DNA from: Fimbriimonadaceae bacterium
Lineage (GTDB): Bacteria; Armatimonadota; Fimbriimonadia; Fimbriimonadales; Fimbriimonadaceae
Direction of reading: 5' to 3'
Length of the DNA: 5,100 nt
Assembly: GCA_019694835.1 (NCBI GenBank)
Contig: JAIBBE010000106.1
Span: forward strand, 1 to 5,100
Shown here: piece by piece, positions 1 through 5,100 of the stretch
Layout of the letters: every line of letters starts with the position of its first letter
Position numbering within the stretch: position 1 is the first letter of the stretch
The notes under the pieces: generated by a model
Told to the model about the DNA's origin: nothing
Database searches by the model: none
Seen by the model: the letters and a program-made list of their open reading frames with translations, nothing else
Translations under genes and position numbers: made by a program

Positions 1-1
1 G

Positions 2-217
2 ATCGCGCTCACCATCGCCCCGATCGTCTGCCTGGCCGCGGTGTGGTTGGGCCAGCCCGGTTTCGATCTGGTGTTCTCACCGCTGCTGTTGGCGTCGTTG
101 ATCATGTCGGCACTGGTCGCTGTGCTGGTCACCTTCGACGGCGAATCGAACTGGTTCGAGGGCACGGTGCTCTGCGCGCTTTACGTGGCGATCGCGACGT
201 CGTTCTGGTGGGGCTGA
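2..217 (+). CDS. chaA: Ca2+/H+ antiporter ChaA-like, C-terminal part (5' end outside window)
   Basis: The reading frame is open from the left edge and ends at TGA 215-217, giving 71 residues of the C-terminus. It shows three hydrophobic stretches: one opening with IALTIAPIVCLAAVW, one around FSPLLLASLIMSALVAVLV, and one around LCALYVAIATSFWW. Between the last two lies a short polar loop, DGESNWFEGT. A G-E-x-N-W-x-E-G loop just before the last helix is characteristic of the CaCA cation antiporters (ChaA/CAX type), which exchange Ca2+ (and, in some members, Na+ or K+) for protons across the cytoplasmic membrane. The fragment fits the end of the second five-helix repeat of that fold. It is followed at once by an intrinsic terminator, so the transcript probably ends here. 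The family call is fairly secure; the exact ion specificity cannot be judged from the tail. Confidence 0.82.
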   Translation: MALTIAPIVCLAAVWLGQPGFDLVFSPLLLASLIMSALVAVLVTFDGESNWFEGTVLCALYVAIATSFWWG

Positions 218-224
218 GCGCCGA

Positions 225-244
225 CCGTCTCGCAGACGGCTTTT
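225..244 (+). terminator. Intrinsic terminator after the antiporter gene
   Basis: Bases 225-230 (CCGTCT) pair perfectly with 234-239 (AGACGG) around a three-base CGC loop, and CTTTT follows at 240-244. It lies 8 bases after the antiporter stop codon, as expected for a factor-independent terminator. The T run is short, but this is common in GC-rich actinobacteria. Confidence 0.7.
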
Positions 245-272
245 GAGCGCGACGCGCGCCAGCGTGTAACCT
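243..272 (+). promoter_or_regulatory. Likely promoter of tRNA-Val
   Basis: TTGAGC at 243-248 resembles a -35 box and TAACCT at 267-272 a -10 box, separated by 18 bases. A TG lies directly before the -10 box, making TGTAACCT, a form often seen before stable RNA genes of actinobacteria. Transcription would start at about 279-280, a few bases before the mature tRNA end at 283. The -35 box overlaps the T run of the preceding terminator. The call rests on consensus matching only. Confidence 0.5.
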
Positions 273-282
273 GCCTGCGCAC

Positions 283-357
283 GGGCGCGTAGCTCAGTGG
301 TAGAGCTCTGGTTTTACACACCAGCGGTCGGCGGTTCGATACCGTCCGCGCCCACCA
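283..357 (+). tRNA. tRNA-Val (anticodon UAC), CCA encoded
   Basis: A full cloverleaf can be folded by eye. The acceptor stem pairs GGGCGCG (283-289) with CGCGCCC (347-353) without mismatch. The D arm has GCTC and GAGC. The anticodon stem pairs CTGGT with ACCAG around the loop TTTACAC, placing TAC at the anticodon. The T arm pairs GGCGG with CCGTC (one G-T pair) around TTCGATA. Discriminator A354 is followed by a genome-encoded CCA (355-357). UAC reads valine codons, chiefly GUA and GUG. The gene stands alone on the + strand, with its 3' end facing the minus-strand block that contains a tyrosine recombinase, so it is a plausible attachment site for an integrated element. Confidence 0.95.
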
Positions 358-643
358 ATAAAACTCCAGATCACAGGCTAAGCAGTCGGATTCTCTGCAG
401 CTTTCCGAACCCCCGTTGTGCCGAGAATGTGCTACGAGATTTCCGAACGGCAGAGCCTCAACAGGTATGGCCCATCTCGACACCACGCTTGGTGTCGGCT
501 TGGTTCCCGGTCCTCGGCTGTGACGCGGGGCCGGGGCCGGGGTGGACAAGATAAAGACTGTCAGGGATTGTGCGGTCGTCTTCAACTCCGCGCCGACGGC
601 TCTGGCAGTCCTGACGGCGGTGGCGATTAGATCGCTAGCTCCC
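358..643. other. Gene-free stretch between tRNA-Val and the accessory operon
   Basis: No reading frame here has convincing codon use, a ribosome binding site or a recognisable protein. The long frames crossing it are shadows of the tRNA or of the gene to the right. It contains a 9-base direct repeat TTTCCGAAC at 402-410 and 440-448, a strong short inverted repeat at 479-496, a GGGGCC-rich tract at about 526-543, and a loose long-loop inverted repeat (GTCAGG 560-565 with CCTGAC 610-615). If the tRNA is an attachment site, this is the inside flank of the element and could hold recombinase binding sites, but none can be identified by eye. Confidence 0.6.
479..496. terminator. Perfect 7-bp hairpin, possible bidirectional terminator
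   Basis: GACACCA (479-485) pairs fully with TGGTGTC (490-496) around a four-base CGCT loop. It lies about 150 bp beyond the end of the minus-strand operon and about 120 bp after the tRNA, so it could stop transcription from either side. Neither strand shows a T run after the stem, so it is not a classical intrinsic terminator. It could equally be a protein binding palindrome. Confidence 0.3.
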
Positions 644-1432
644 TCAGACGTCCAACCCGGCGTACATCGTCGCGATGAGCGGCTCGTTCTGATTCGCGAT
701 CGGATAGGCGACCTTGCGTTCGGGCTTGCGGAAGACTTGATCGATCGGGCAAGCCAGCCACTGATCGATCCGGGTGGCAGCGATCGGAGCCTCCGGTCCA
801 TTCACGAGGCACATCAGGAATGGAGGGAAGCTGATCATCCAGAAGCCGACATCGGTAAAATTGCCGCTTCTAAGGTCGATCCTGATCGAGTGAGCATCAC
901 TGTTGAAATAGTTCAGGCCTGCGTTTGCGAGGGCGACGTGGAGGGCTGAACGGTTCGATAGATTCGGACCCATCTGAGAGTACGCAGCGGCCAACTGCGA
1001 ATGATTGTCCACAAGTTCGCGGGTTGATTGGACGGCGAGAATCATGCCGAGGATCTGTCGCGCGATTCGTCCCGGATGCAGGTTCATCATCTGCTTCGAA
1101 TCCAGGCCCTTGCCGTGTTCGAGCGGCAGCAGAAATGCTTCGCCGTCGCGCTTCCGCAGGGCCCAAAAGTCCGTTCTCGCACGTCCGGTGTGGAACTCGA
1201 AGGTTGCCGCTGCAAGGTTGATGTGGCCGAGCACGTCGGTCCGCCAAGACGTGTATGACTGAGGCAATCCTCTACGGCTTGCACGGTTGTTGCAGGATGA
1301 ACAGAGCGACGGAATGGCGTGACCGTCCCAATAGCTCCGTACCGCCACGAGTGCACCGCGCCGTTCGTTGTACAGCGTTAGGGGCGAACAGTTTTCGGCA
1401 GCGCGGGGCGGCAGGTGCTCGTCCGTCATCAC
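644..1432 (-). CDS. HNH-like nuclease domain protein, main part (N-terminus frameshifted off)
   Basis: The 262-aa frame opens with tandem GTG (1432) and ATG (1429) codons and ends at TGA 646-644. Near its start it has D4-E5-H6-L-P-P, the usual first histidine motif of HNH/treble-clef nucleases, and then C44-S-S-C47-N48, the second zinc-binding CxxC followed by the motif asparagine. The first CxxC pair expected in such a domain is missing from this frame but present just upstream in another frame (1485-1429). Neither GTG 1432 nor ATG 1429 has a Shine-Dalgarno sequence, which suggests translation really begins upstream at TTG 1485. Residues 60-262 contain an amphipathic helix around LHPGRIARQILGMILAV and an otherwise unrecognised C-terminal domain. 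HNH proteins typically cut DNA, or less often RNA, with a metal ion. That this one does so is inferred. It is the last gene of the minus-strand operon. Restored, the protein would be about 280 aa. Confidence 0.6.
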   Translation of the reverse strand: MMTDEHLPPRAAENCSPLTLYNERRGALVAVRSYWDGHAIPSLCSSCNNRASRRGLPQSYTSWRTDVLGHINLAAATFEFHTGRARTDFWALRKRDGEAFLLPLEHGKGLDSKQMMNLHPGRIARQILGMILAVQSTRELVDNHSQLAAAYSQMGPNLSNRSALHVALANAGLNYFNSDAHSIRIDLRSGNFTDVGFWMISFPPFLMCLVNGPEAPIAATRIDQWLACPIDQVFRKPERKVAYPIANQNEPLIATMYAGLDV

Positions 1433-1485
1433 GCGTACTCAGCGCAGTGCCGGCACCAGTCGAACCTCGATCGTTGAATTGTCAA
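1429..1485 (-). pseudogene. N-terminal zinc-finger fragment of the HNH-like gene, separated by a frameshift
   Basis: TTG at 1485-1483 overlaps the TGA stop of the HEPN-like gene (TTGA arrangement). It has GGAG at 1496-1493, seven bases upstream, a good ribosome binding site. The 18-residue frame contains W10-C11-R-H-C14, a CxxC pair, and ends at TGA 1431-1429. That stop overlaps the ATG at 1429 of the main HNH frame as TGATG. Adding one base between GCG (1434-1432) and the following TG would join this peptide to the DEHLPP motif of the main frame and give the complete C-x2-C, E-H, C-x2-C-N set of an HNH-like finger. The alternative is a true short coupled ORF, which is less likely because the two frames together make one domain. 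Confidence 0.6.
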
Positions 1486-2690
1486 ACTCGGACTCCAGTT
1501 TGGGCACCGGGCGTCGAGTTTGACTCCCTGGCGGTGGCTTCCAGCCACGCTGAAAACGCCCGAGCATTCACTTCGTTGTCCGACAGTCCGAGTTCGCGCG
1601 CTCGGCTCTTGACGTCTTCCTGCAACTGAGCGTCGATACGACCGGAGACGCTATTCAAGCCAGTCGACGGCTGAGGTGTCGGCGCCGCGCACAATTCGTC
1701 CCCGGGGAACAGGTCGATGAGTGAAATCATCTGCTGGGCAGTGATCTCGATCGGCTTTCCCCGGGTAAATCCCCATCTGAGAACGACGGTGGCCGCGGAT
1801 TCGTCGCAGATGCCTTTGTTGTGAACGAAGTCATTTCGTATGAGCCTGATGTCGCCGAAGTAGTCATTCAGGATATCGCTACGGCGTATCTTCTCGTTGG
1901 AAACAGAATCCCAGTACTTCGCCAGTCTGTCCCGGAACTGCTCCTCCCAGATGGCGAAGATATACGCGAACCACTGGGCGTATACAACGGCCTGTATTTC
2001 GGGGTGATTCTCCAAACTTTCCTGCTTCGCGCCAGGTGCGAATAGTGTCATGCCGCCATCGCAAGCTGACACCAAGTGCTGCATATGGACGCGGCCGGGC
2101 CCAGGTTTGTCAACGTAGGTGAGAGTGCCGACCGAGAAATAGTGGCCGACGTCGGAGGGCAGGTGCCCTTGAAGAAACCTCTGATGGTCGTTCGTCCACT
2201 TGTCCACAAGCGGCAGTATGGGATTGTGCGCGGTCAGTGTGCTCAGAATCGAAATAAGTAGCGCGCGCTCAAGATCGGCCACAATTTCATCGACTGATTG
2301 GTCCGGTTCGACGATCCGTTCCTCCAGAACTGGTATGGCCTTCTCGATGGCTGTTGATAGAGCTCTCAGCCTAAGGACGAAGTCGTCGCCGTAGTCGAGG
2401 TCGCCAAGTGCTGTCGTCACTTCGCTGAGGGCATCGGCGAGCCAAAGGCCCGGCGTGAGCGGCTGACTTTCGAGCGTCATCAAAATTTGGTCTGTGGGAA
2501 TCAACGCAGTGATACGGCGGTCGCGCTCACTGATCTGCCTGACGCCCGGCTCATGGGCGTGAGCTGCGTACATTTCCATCATCTGAACGCCTTGGCCGAG
2601 AACTACGCTGGCGTAGCGCAGCGCATGAAGCCATCGTCGCGTCCGACTCTGCAGGTACATGACACTGAGAATAGGGCGGTGCCCCGACAA
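1482..2690 (-). CDS. HEPN-like protein with R-x4-H motif, putative ribonuclease
   Basis: This 402-residue protein is mostly helical with no membrane segment. The best clue is R285-N-D-F-V-H290, an R-x4-H motif following a long helix-rich stretch (about 235-283, including YAQWFAYIFAIWEEQF and a segment ending FGDIRLIR). The form LRxxRNDxVHxxG is typical of HEPN-fold proteins, many of which are metal-independent RNases in toxin-antitoxin, abortive-infection and CRISPR effectors. Residues 1-230 are not recognised. The last 50 residues form a separate predicted helical tail (about 352-388) after a Pro/Thr/Ser-rich linker. TTG 2690 is taken as the start because GAAGG lies at 2699-2695; the alternative ATG 2660 has no ribosome binding site. 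The gene begins 16 bp after the recombinase stop and its own stop overlaps the next gene's start, so the three are very likely cotranscribed. RNase activity is inferred from the motif; some HEPN proteins are inactive. Confidence 0.65.
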   Translation of the reverse strand: MSGHRPILSVMYLQSRTRRWLHALRYASVVLGQGVQMMEMYAAHAHEPGVRQISERDRRITALIPTDQILMTLESQPLTPGLWLADALSEVTTALGDLDYGDDFVLRLRALSTAIEKAIPVLEERIVEPDQSVDEIVADLERALLISILSTLTAHNPILPLVDKWTNDHQRFLQGHLPSDVGHYFSVGTLTYVDKPGPGRVHMQHLVSACDGGMTLFAPGAKQESLENHPEIQAVVYAQWFAYIFAIWEEQFRDRLAKYWDSVSNEKIRRSDILNDYFGDIRLIRNDFVHNKGICDESAATVVLRWGFTRGKPIEITAQQMISLIDLFPGDELCAAPTPQPSTGLNSVSGRIDAQLQEDVKSRARELGLSDNEVNARAFSAWLEATARESNSTPGAQTGVRV

Positions 2691-2706
2691 ACAGCCTTCG
2701 AGAGTT

Positions 2707-3771
2707 TTAGTCGATCCCTGTGCTGCATTTCTCTCCAGGCCGAGTCCGACCTAGCAGAGCATCGCCAGCCGCTGCCAAGGCGTCGTCATAAACATATCCG
2801 TACACCCGCAGTGTGATCGCAGGACCATGACCCAGCCACTTCGCGGTCGCGATCGCGGTGGTTCCACCATCCAGCAGCATGGTCGCCGCAGTGTGGCGCA
2901 CATCGTGTAGCCGAATTGCAGGAACCCCAGCAGCTTTCGACTGGCGCGCAAATTCCGACGAATACGTCTCTGGCCGAATCGGAGAACCGTCCTCTTTGAG
3001 GGCCACCAATCCATTGTCGTGGTAATCGTTCCCGAGCGCGAGACGCTCGGCGACCTGCAGAACCTTGAACGTGCGCAATGCGGCGAAGATGTCGGGAGGC
3101 ATGAGTAGCACGCGTCTTGATCGCTTCGACTTCGGGTCACCTGTCACCGTTCCAACACCTTGGACGACGACGCGGCCCTGGGCCACGGTCACCGTGCCCG
3201 CATCGAAGTCCACATCAGACCAGCGCAGTCCCAGGATTTCGGATCGCCGCAGACCCGCAAGGGTGAGCAGCCAGCATGCGGCCAATCGATCACCACGGAG
3301 GATTTGGTCTCGGAATTGCATCGCTTGCTGGGGTGTCCAAGTGGCCATCTCGTAGTGCTTGATCGCTGGACGCTTCACCATGCGCGCAACGTTGCGGGTG
3401 ACCAAGGCCTGTCGCACCGCTTCGTCGAGCGCCGCTGACAGGACAACCAGCATGCTGACTACCGTCCGCGCGGTGACTCCGCCGGGAACCTTCGCTCGCT
3501 GTGGGTCCATGGGCTGTGAAGCGATGTAGCGGCCCCGTGCCGGCCGCAGCACATCACCAGCTGCCACCAGCCGATCCAGCGCCGTGATAGCCGAATTACC
3601 CAGAGAGGCATAGATATCCGAGTACTGCGCACCATCGGGACGACTGCGGAGCAATGCGAGCACCTCTGCCGCACGTCGACCCCCCTTGTCTCGTTGCGCG
3701 ATTGGCTTCCCTTCGAGCCGAAGAATGAACAAGGCGTCGACGTCGGCAATGCGAAGCTGCTGCAACGTCAT
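2707..3771 (-). CDS. Tyrosine recombinase (integrase) with an atypical winged-helix-like N-terminus
   Basis: The C-terminal half (about 100-335 of 354 aa) is a clear tyrosine recombinase: R175 in LAGLRRSEILGLRW, a lysine at 214 or 216 in DPKSKRSRR, H289-D-V-R292, H315 in WLGHGP, and the nucleophile Y324 in TLRVYGYV. All catalytic residues are present. Residues 99-134 match the last helix of the core-binding domain (TARTVVSMLVVLSAALDEAV). What precedes it does not fit: there is no arm-binding domain and the earlier core-binding helices are absent. Instead residues 31-84 read like a winged helix (AAEVLALLRSRP, a turn, ITALDRLVAAGDVLRPARGRYI). ATG 3771 has no properly spaced ribosome binding site, and coding-like sequence continues upstream in frame to 3804 and then in another frame, so the true N-terminus is probably longer. 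Such enzymes cut and join DNA at att sites; the nearby tRNA-Val is a candidate target. This could be a functional variant or a rearranged, decaying gene. Confidence 0.85.
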   Translation of the reverse strand: MTLQQLRIADVDALFILRLEGKPIAQRDKGGRRAAEVLALLRSRPDGAQYSDIYASLGNSAITALDRLVAAGDVLRPARGRYIASQPMDPQRAKVPGGVTARTVVSMLVVLSAALDEAVRQALVTRNVARMVKRPAIKHYEMATWTPQQAMQFRDQILRGDRLAACWLLTLAGLRRSEILGLRWSDVDFDAGTVTVAQGRVVVQGVGTVTGDPKSKRSRRVLLMPPDIFAALRTFKVLQVAERLALGNDYHDNGLVALKEDGSPIRPETYSSEFARQSKAAGVPAIRLHDVRHTAATMLLDGGTTAIATAKWLGHGPAITLRVYGYVYDDALAAAGDALLGRTRPGEKCSTGID

Positions 3772-3797
3772 CTCGCCAAAATGCTCGATGACGAGTT

Positions 3798-3974
3798 TCA
3801 GGCGTCACCGAATTCTTTTGCCGTTTCGCGGAACCGGTCCTCGTTGGCGGCGACCAACTCGGAACTAATGCCGCAACGCGAAAGCCTAGACTGTCGAAAC
3901 TGTTCTTGACCAGCTTGAAGAGACTTGACCGCAAGTAGGGGTGCAGGATCAGTAGCGTTAATCTGTAATACACA
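3798..3974 (-). pseudogene. Coding remnant between kinase and recombinase, probably the frameshifted N-terminus of the latter
   Basis: Directly after the kinase stop (TAA 3977-3975), and in the kinase frame, 58 codons are open up to TGA 3800-3798. The second half has typical GC-rich codon use and a charged helical character (SSELVAANEDRFRETAKEFG). One extra base near 3801 (for example a third C in GACGCC-CTG) would continue it into L-K-L-V-I-E-H-F-G-E and then the recombinase's first methionine without a break. No ATG or GTG start exists in this frame; the only standard candidate is TTG 3857, which lies deep inside the coding-like stretch. An ATG overlapping the kinase stop (TAATG, 3975-3973) reads only five codons in the third frame. 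The start therefore seems lost too, or non-standard. It is not recognised as any named domain. Confidence 0.5.
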
Positions 3975-4994
3975 TTAGGTGCCTGAGACAGCAATTCGCT
4001 GGAGTACTTCGGCCGCGAAGGCCAGTACTTCAGGTAACGAGGCGGCGGTCAAATTGTCGTTGTTTTGCGCTCGCCACCGTTTACCGTGGAGGCGGCGTTC
4101 CACCCCGAACTTGACAGATGTGTTTGCTGATCCCACTACGCGCGCTCGCCAGTCGGTGCCATCAACCGCTGAGCCGAACCAGACGCGGAGTTCGCTCGGC
4201 GAGTGGGCGTCAGGTAAGGCCTCCCGCCAGCTCACTATTGGCCTCGCCTTTTCCAGCGCATGTCTGAATTCTCTTGCGCTTTGAGTACGCTTGCGGGGAT
4301 CCGAGTTCAATGCCTTCGTAACAGCGCCGCGTAATGACTTGTGTACGTGCGGCTTCCAGTCCTTCGCGATCGGAAGTGGAACTCTGGCATCAAGCTTCGG
4401 ACGTACGACCCTGTCGCCGTTGATCAGACGATAGGTGGTTAGTGCGAGGGCATATACGTCGCCGGTAACTTGAGTGATGGCCTTGGTGCCGTCAATGAAG
4501 GACTCCGGGGGAAGGTGTGGCCGGTATGGGGTTATCGCACCTGATCCGACGTCAAGGGAGTCGCATGCAAGGCCAAAATCGCTGACCTTCACGGTATGTA
4601 ACGGATGTAGCAGCAGGTTTGCGGGCTTGATATCGCGGTGAAGTAGGCCGATGCGGTGGATATGCTCGACACCGCGGCACGCTGCTTCCATGATCTGAAG
4701 TGCTTCGAGGACTGGCACTGCGTCGCGCCCGTACTTCGCCGCGACACTGCCTTGCTCGAGGTACTCCATGCGGATAACTGGTGTCGTGCCCTCGATTTCG
4801 GCTGAATACACCTGGACGACATTGTCGTGTTTGCCCAGCTCCATCAGCTGTGCCTCGCTTAGATCGTTCAGTGCGAACCCGGTGTTTGTAATGTATTTCG
4901 TCGCGCACAGACGGTTGAGGCCTTCGTCGTACTCCAATTCCACTCGGCCAGAGAAGCCGTCGCCGAGGTGGCGTCGGTGGGTGAAGGGCGCCAT
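3975..4994 (-). CDS. Hanks-type serine/threonine protein kinase, soluble
   Basis: The 339-aa protein transfers phosphate from ATP to Ser/Thr of target proteins. Residues 1-250 are a complete kinase domain: glycine loop L10-G-D-G-F-S-G16, ATP lysine K33 in CATKYI, probable helix-C glutamate E47, catalytic loop H119-R-D121-I-K-P-A-N126, metal-binding D139-F-G141, P162-P-E164-S in place of APE, helix F aspartate D179 in GDVYALALTTYRL, and the closing arginine R236 in RKRTQSAREF. All catalytic residues are kept, so it should be active. There is no transmembrane helix or sensor domain, unlike the PknA/PknB type. Residues 265-339 form a small C-terminal domain of unknown kind (SELRVWFGSAVDGTDW, later KRWRAQNNDNL). 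ATG 4994 begins 2 bp after the stop of the preceding gene and lacks a clear ribosome binding site, suggesting coupled translation. Context suggests a regulatory or triggering role for the downstream nuclease-like genes (inferred). Confidence 0.93.
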   Translation of the reverse strand: MAPFTHRRHLGDGFSGRVELEYDEGLNRLCATKYITNTGFALNDLSEAQLMELGKHDNVVQVYSAEIEGTTPVIRMEYLEQGSVAAKYGRDAVPVLEALQIMEAACRGVEHIHRIGLLHRDIKPANLLLHPLHTVKVSDFGLACDSLDVGSGAITPYRPHLPPESFIDGTKAITQVTGDVYALALTTYRLINGDRVVRPKLDARVPLPIAKDWKPHVHKSLRGAVTKALNSDPRKRTQSAREFRHALEKARPIVSWREALPDAHSPSELRVWFGSAVDGTDWRARVVGSANTSVKFGVERRLHGKRWRAQNNDNLTAASLPEVLAFAAEVLQRIAVSGT

Positions 4995-4996
4995 AG

Positions 4997-5100
4997 CTAC
5001 TCGGGTAGTTGGGATACTGCCATGACTACTGGTTCACGGTGGGTTTTTGGAGTTGCAGCTATACATTGGAGGGCTTCTAGAACGGCTGCGAACTCTTCCT
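4997..5100 (-). CDS. C-terminal end of an unidentified protein (5' end outside window)
   Basis: On the minus strand a frame is open from the right edge to TAG 4999-4997, giving 33 residues beginning EEFAAVLEALQCIA and ending MAVSQLPE. The stop lies two bases before the kinase ATG, the tight spacing expected of cotranscribed and translationally coupled genes. The fragment looks like a soluble helical C-terminus. It is too short for any family to be recognised. It is probably the kinase's partner or an upstream component of the same operon. Confidence 0.6.
   Translation of the reverse strand, partial: EEFAAVLEALQCIAATPKTHREPVVMAVSQLPE

Noticed and set aside
43..246. Plus-strand open frame of 67 codons within the antiporter region
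   Set aside because: It is a different frame of the antiporter tail; the hydrophobic frame ending at 217 carries the family motif and this one does not.
560..615. Inverted repeat GTCAGG / CCTGAC as operon terminator
   Set aside because: The stem is only six bases with a loop of over 40, so it is not convincing despite some T-rich sequence after it on the minus strand.
735..785. Cluster of GATC and CGATCG tetramers and palindromes
   Set aside because: They fall inside codons of the HNH-like gene and show no regular spacing.
181..801. Minus-strand open frame of 206 codons across the tRNA
   Set aside because: It is the antisense reading of the tRNA gene plus intergenic DNA, a frequent false gene call; it also overlaps the end of the HNH-like gene.
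951..960. Second copy of CGGTTCGATA, also found in the tRNA T arm (332-341), considered as an att repeat
   Set aside because: The match is only 10 bases, does not extend to the tRNA 3' end and lies within the HNH-like coding region; chance is the simpler explanation.
3065..3438. Plus-strand open frames of about 90 codons
   Set aside because: They are antisense shadows of the recombinase gene, whose catalytic motifs fix the coding strand.
3596..3994. Minus-strand 132-codon open frame overlapping the kinase end and the recombinase start
   Set aside because: Its composition is not protein-like in the second half and it overlaps the recombinase frame; frame A at 3974-3798 fits coding sequence better.

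Overview
The window looks like an actinobacterial chromosome, probably of the mycobacterial or nocardial group. The base composition is high in GC, the tRNA carries an encoded CCA, a TGTAACCT-type -10 box precedes it, and the left edge holds the tail of a ChaA-like Ca2+/H+ antiporter. No species can be named from sequence reading alone.

The left edge (about 1-357) is ordinary core genome on the + strand: the C-terminal 71 residues of the antiporter, a compact intrinsic terminator, a likely promoter and tRNA-Val(UAC). The 3' end of the tRNA faces a block of minus-strand accessory genes, which is the usual arrangement where an integrative element has entered the 3' end of a tRNA gene. A gene-free stretch of about 286 bp (358-643) separates the tRNA from these genes.

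From about 5100 down to 644 every gene lies on the minus strand, closely packed and apparently in one operon. In transcription order these are: the tail of an unknown protein; a soluble Hanks-type Ser/Thr kinase (2 nt gap); a tyrosine recombinase whose N-terminus is not that of a normal integrase but carries a winged-helix-like segment; a 402-aa protein with a HEPN-type R-x4-H motif (16 nt gap); and an HNH-like zinc-finger protein (overlap of the TTGA type). The promoter must lie beyond the right edge.

Two genes appear to be broken by single-base frame changes. The HNH-like protein has its first CxxC pair in one frame (1485-1429) and the rest of its domain in another (1432-644). The recombinase ORF continues upstream of its first ATG in another frame (3974-3798). 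Each would be restored by one added base. This may reflect sequencing error, gene decay or programmed frameshifting. A kinase plus a HEPN-like putative RNase plus an HNH-like putative nuclease, in one operon next to a tRNA, is a candidate defence or toxin-type system. That function is inference from gene content and position only.
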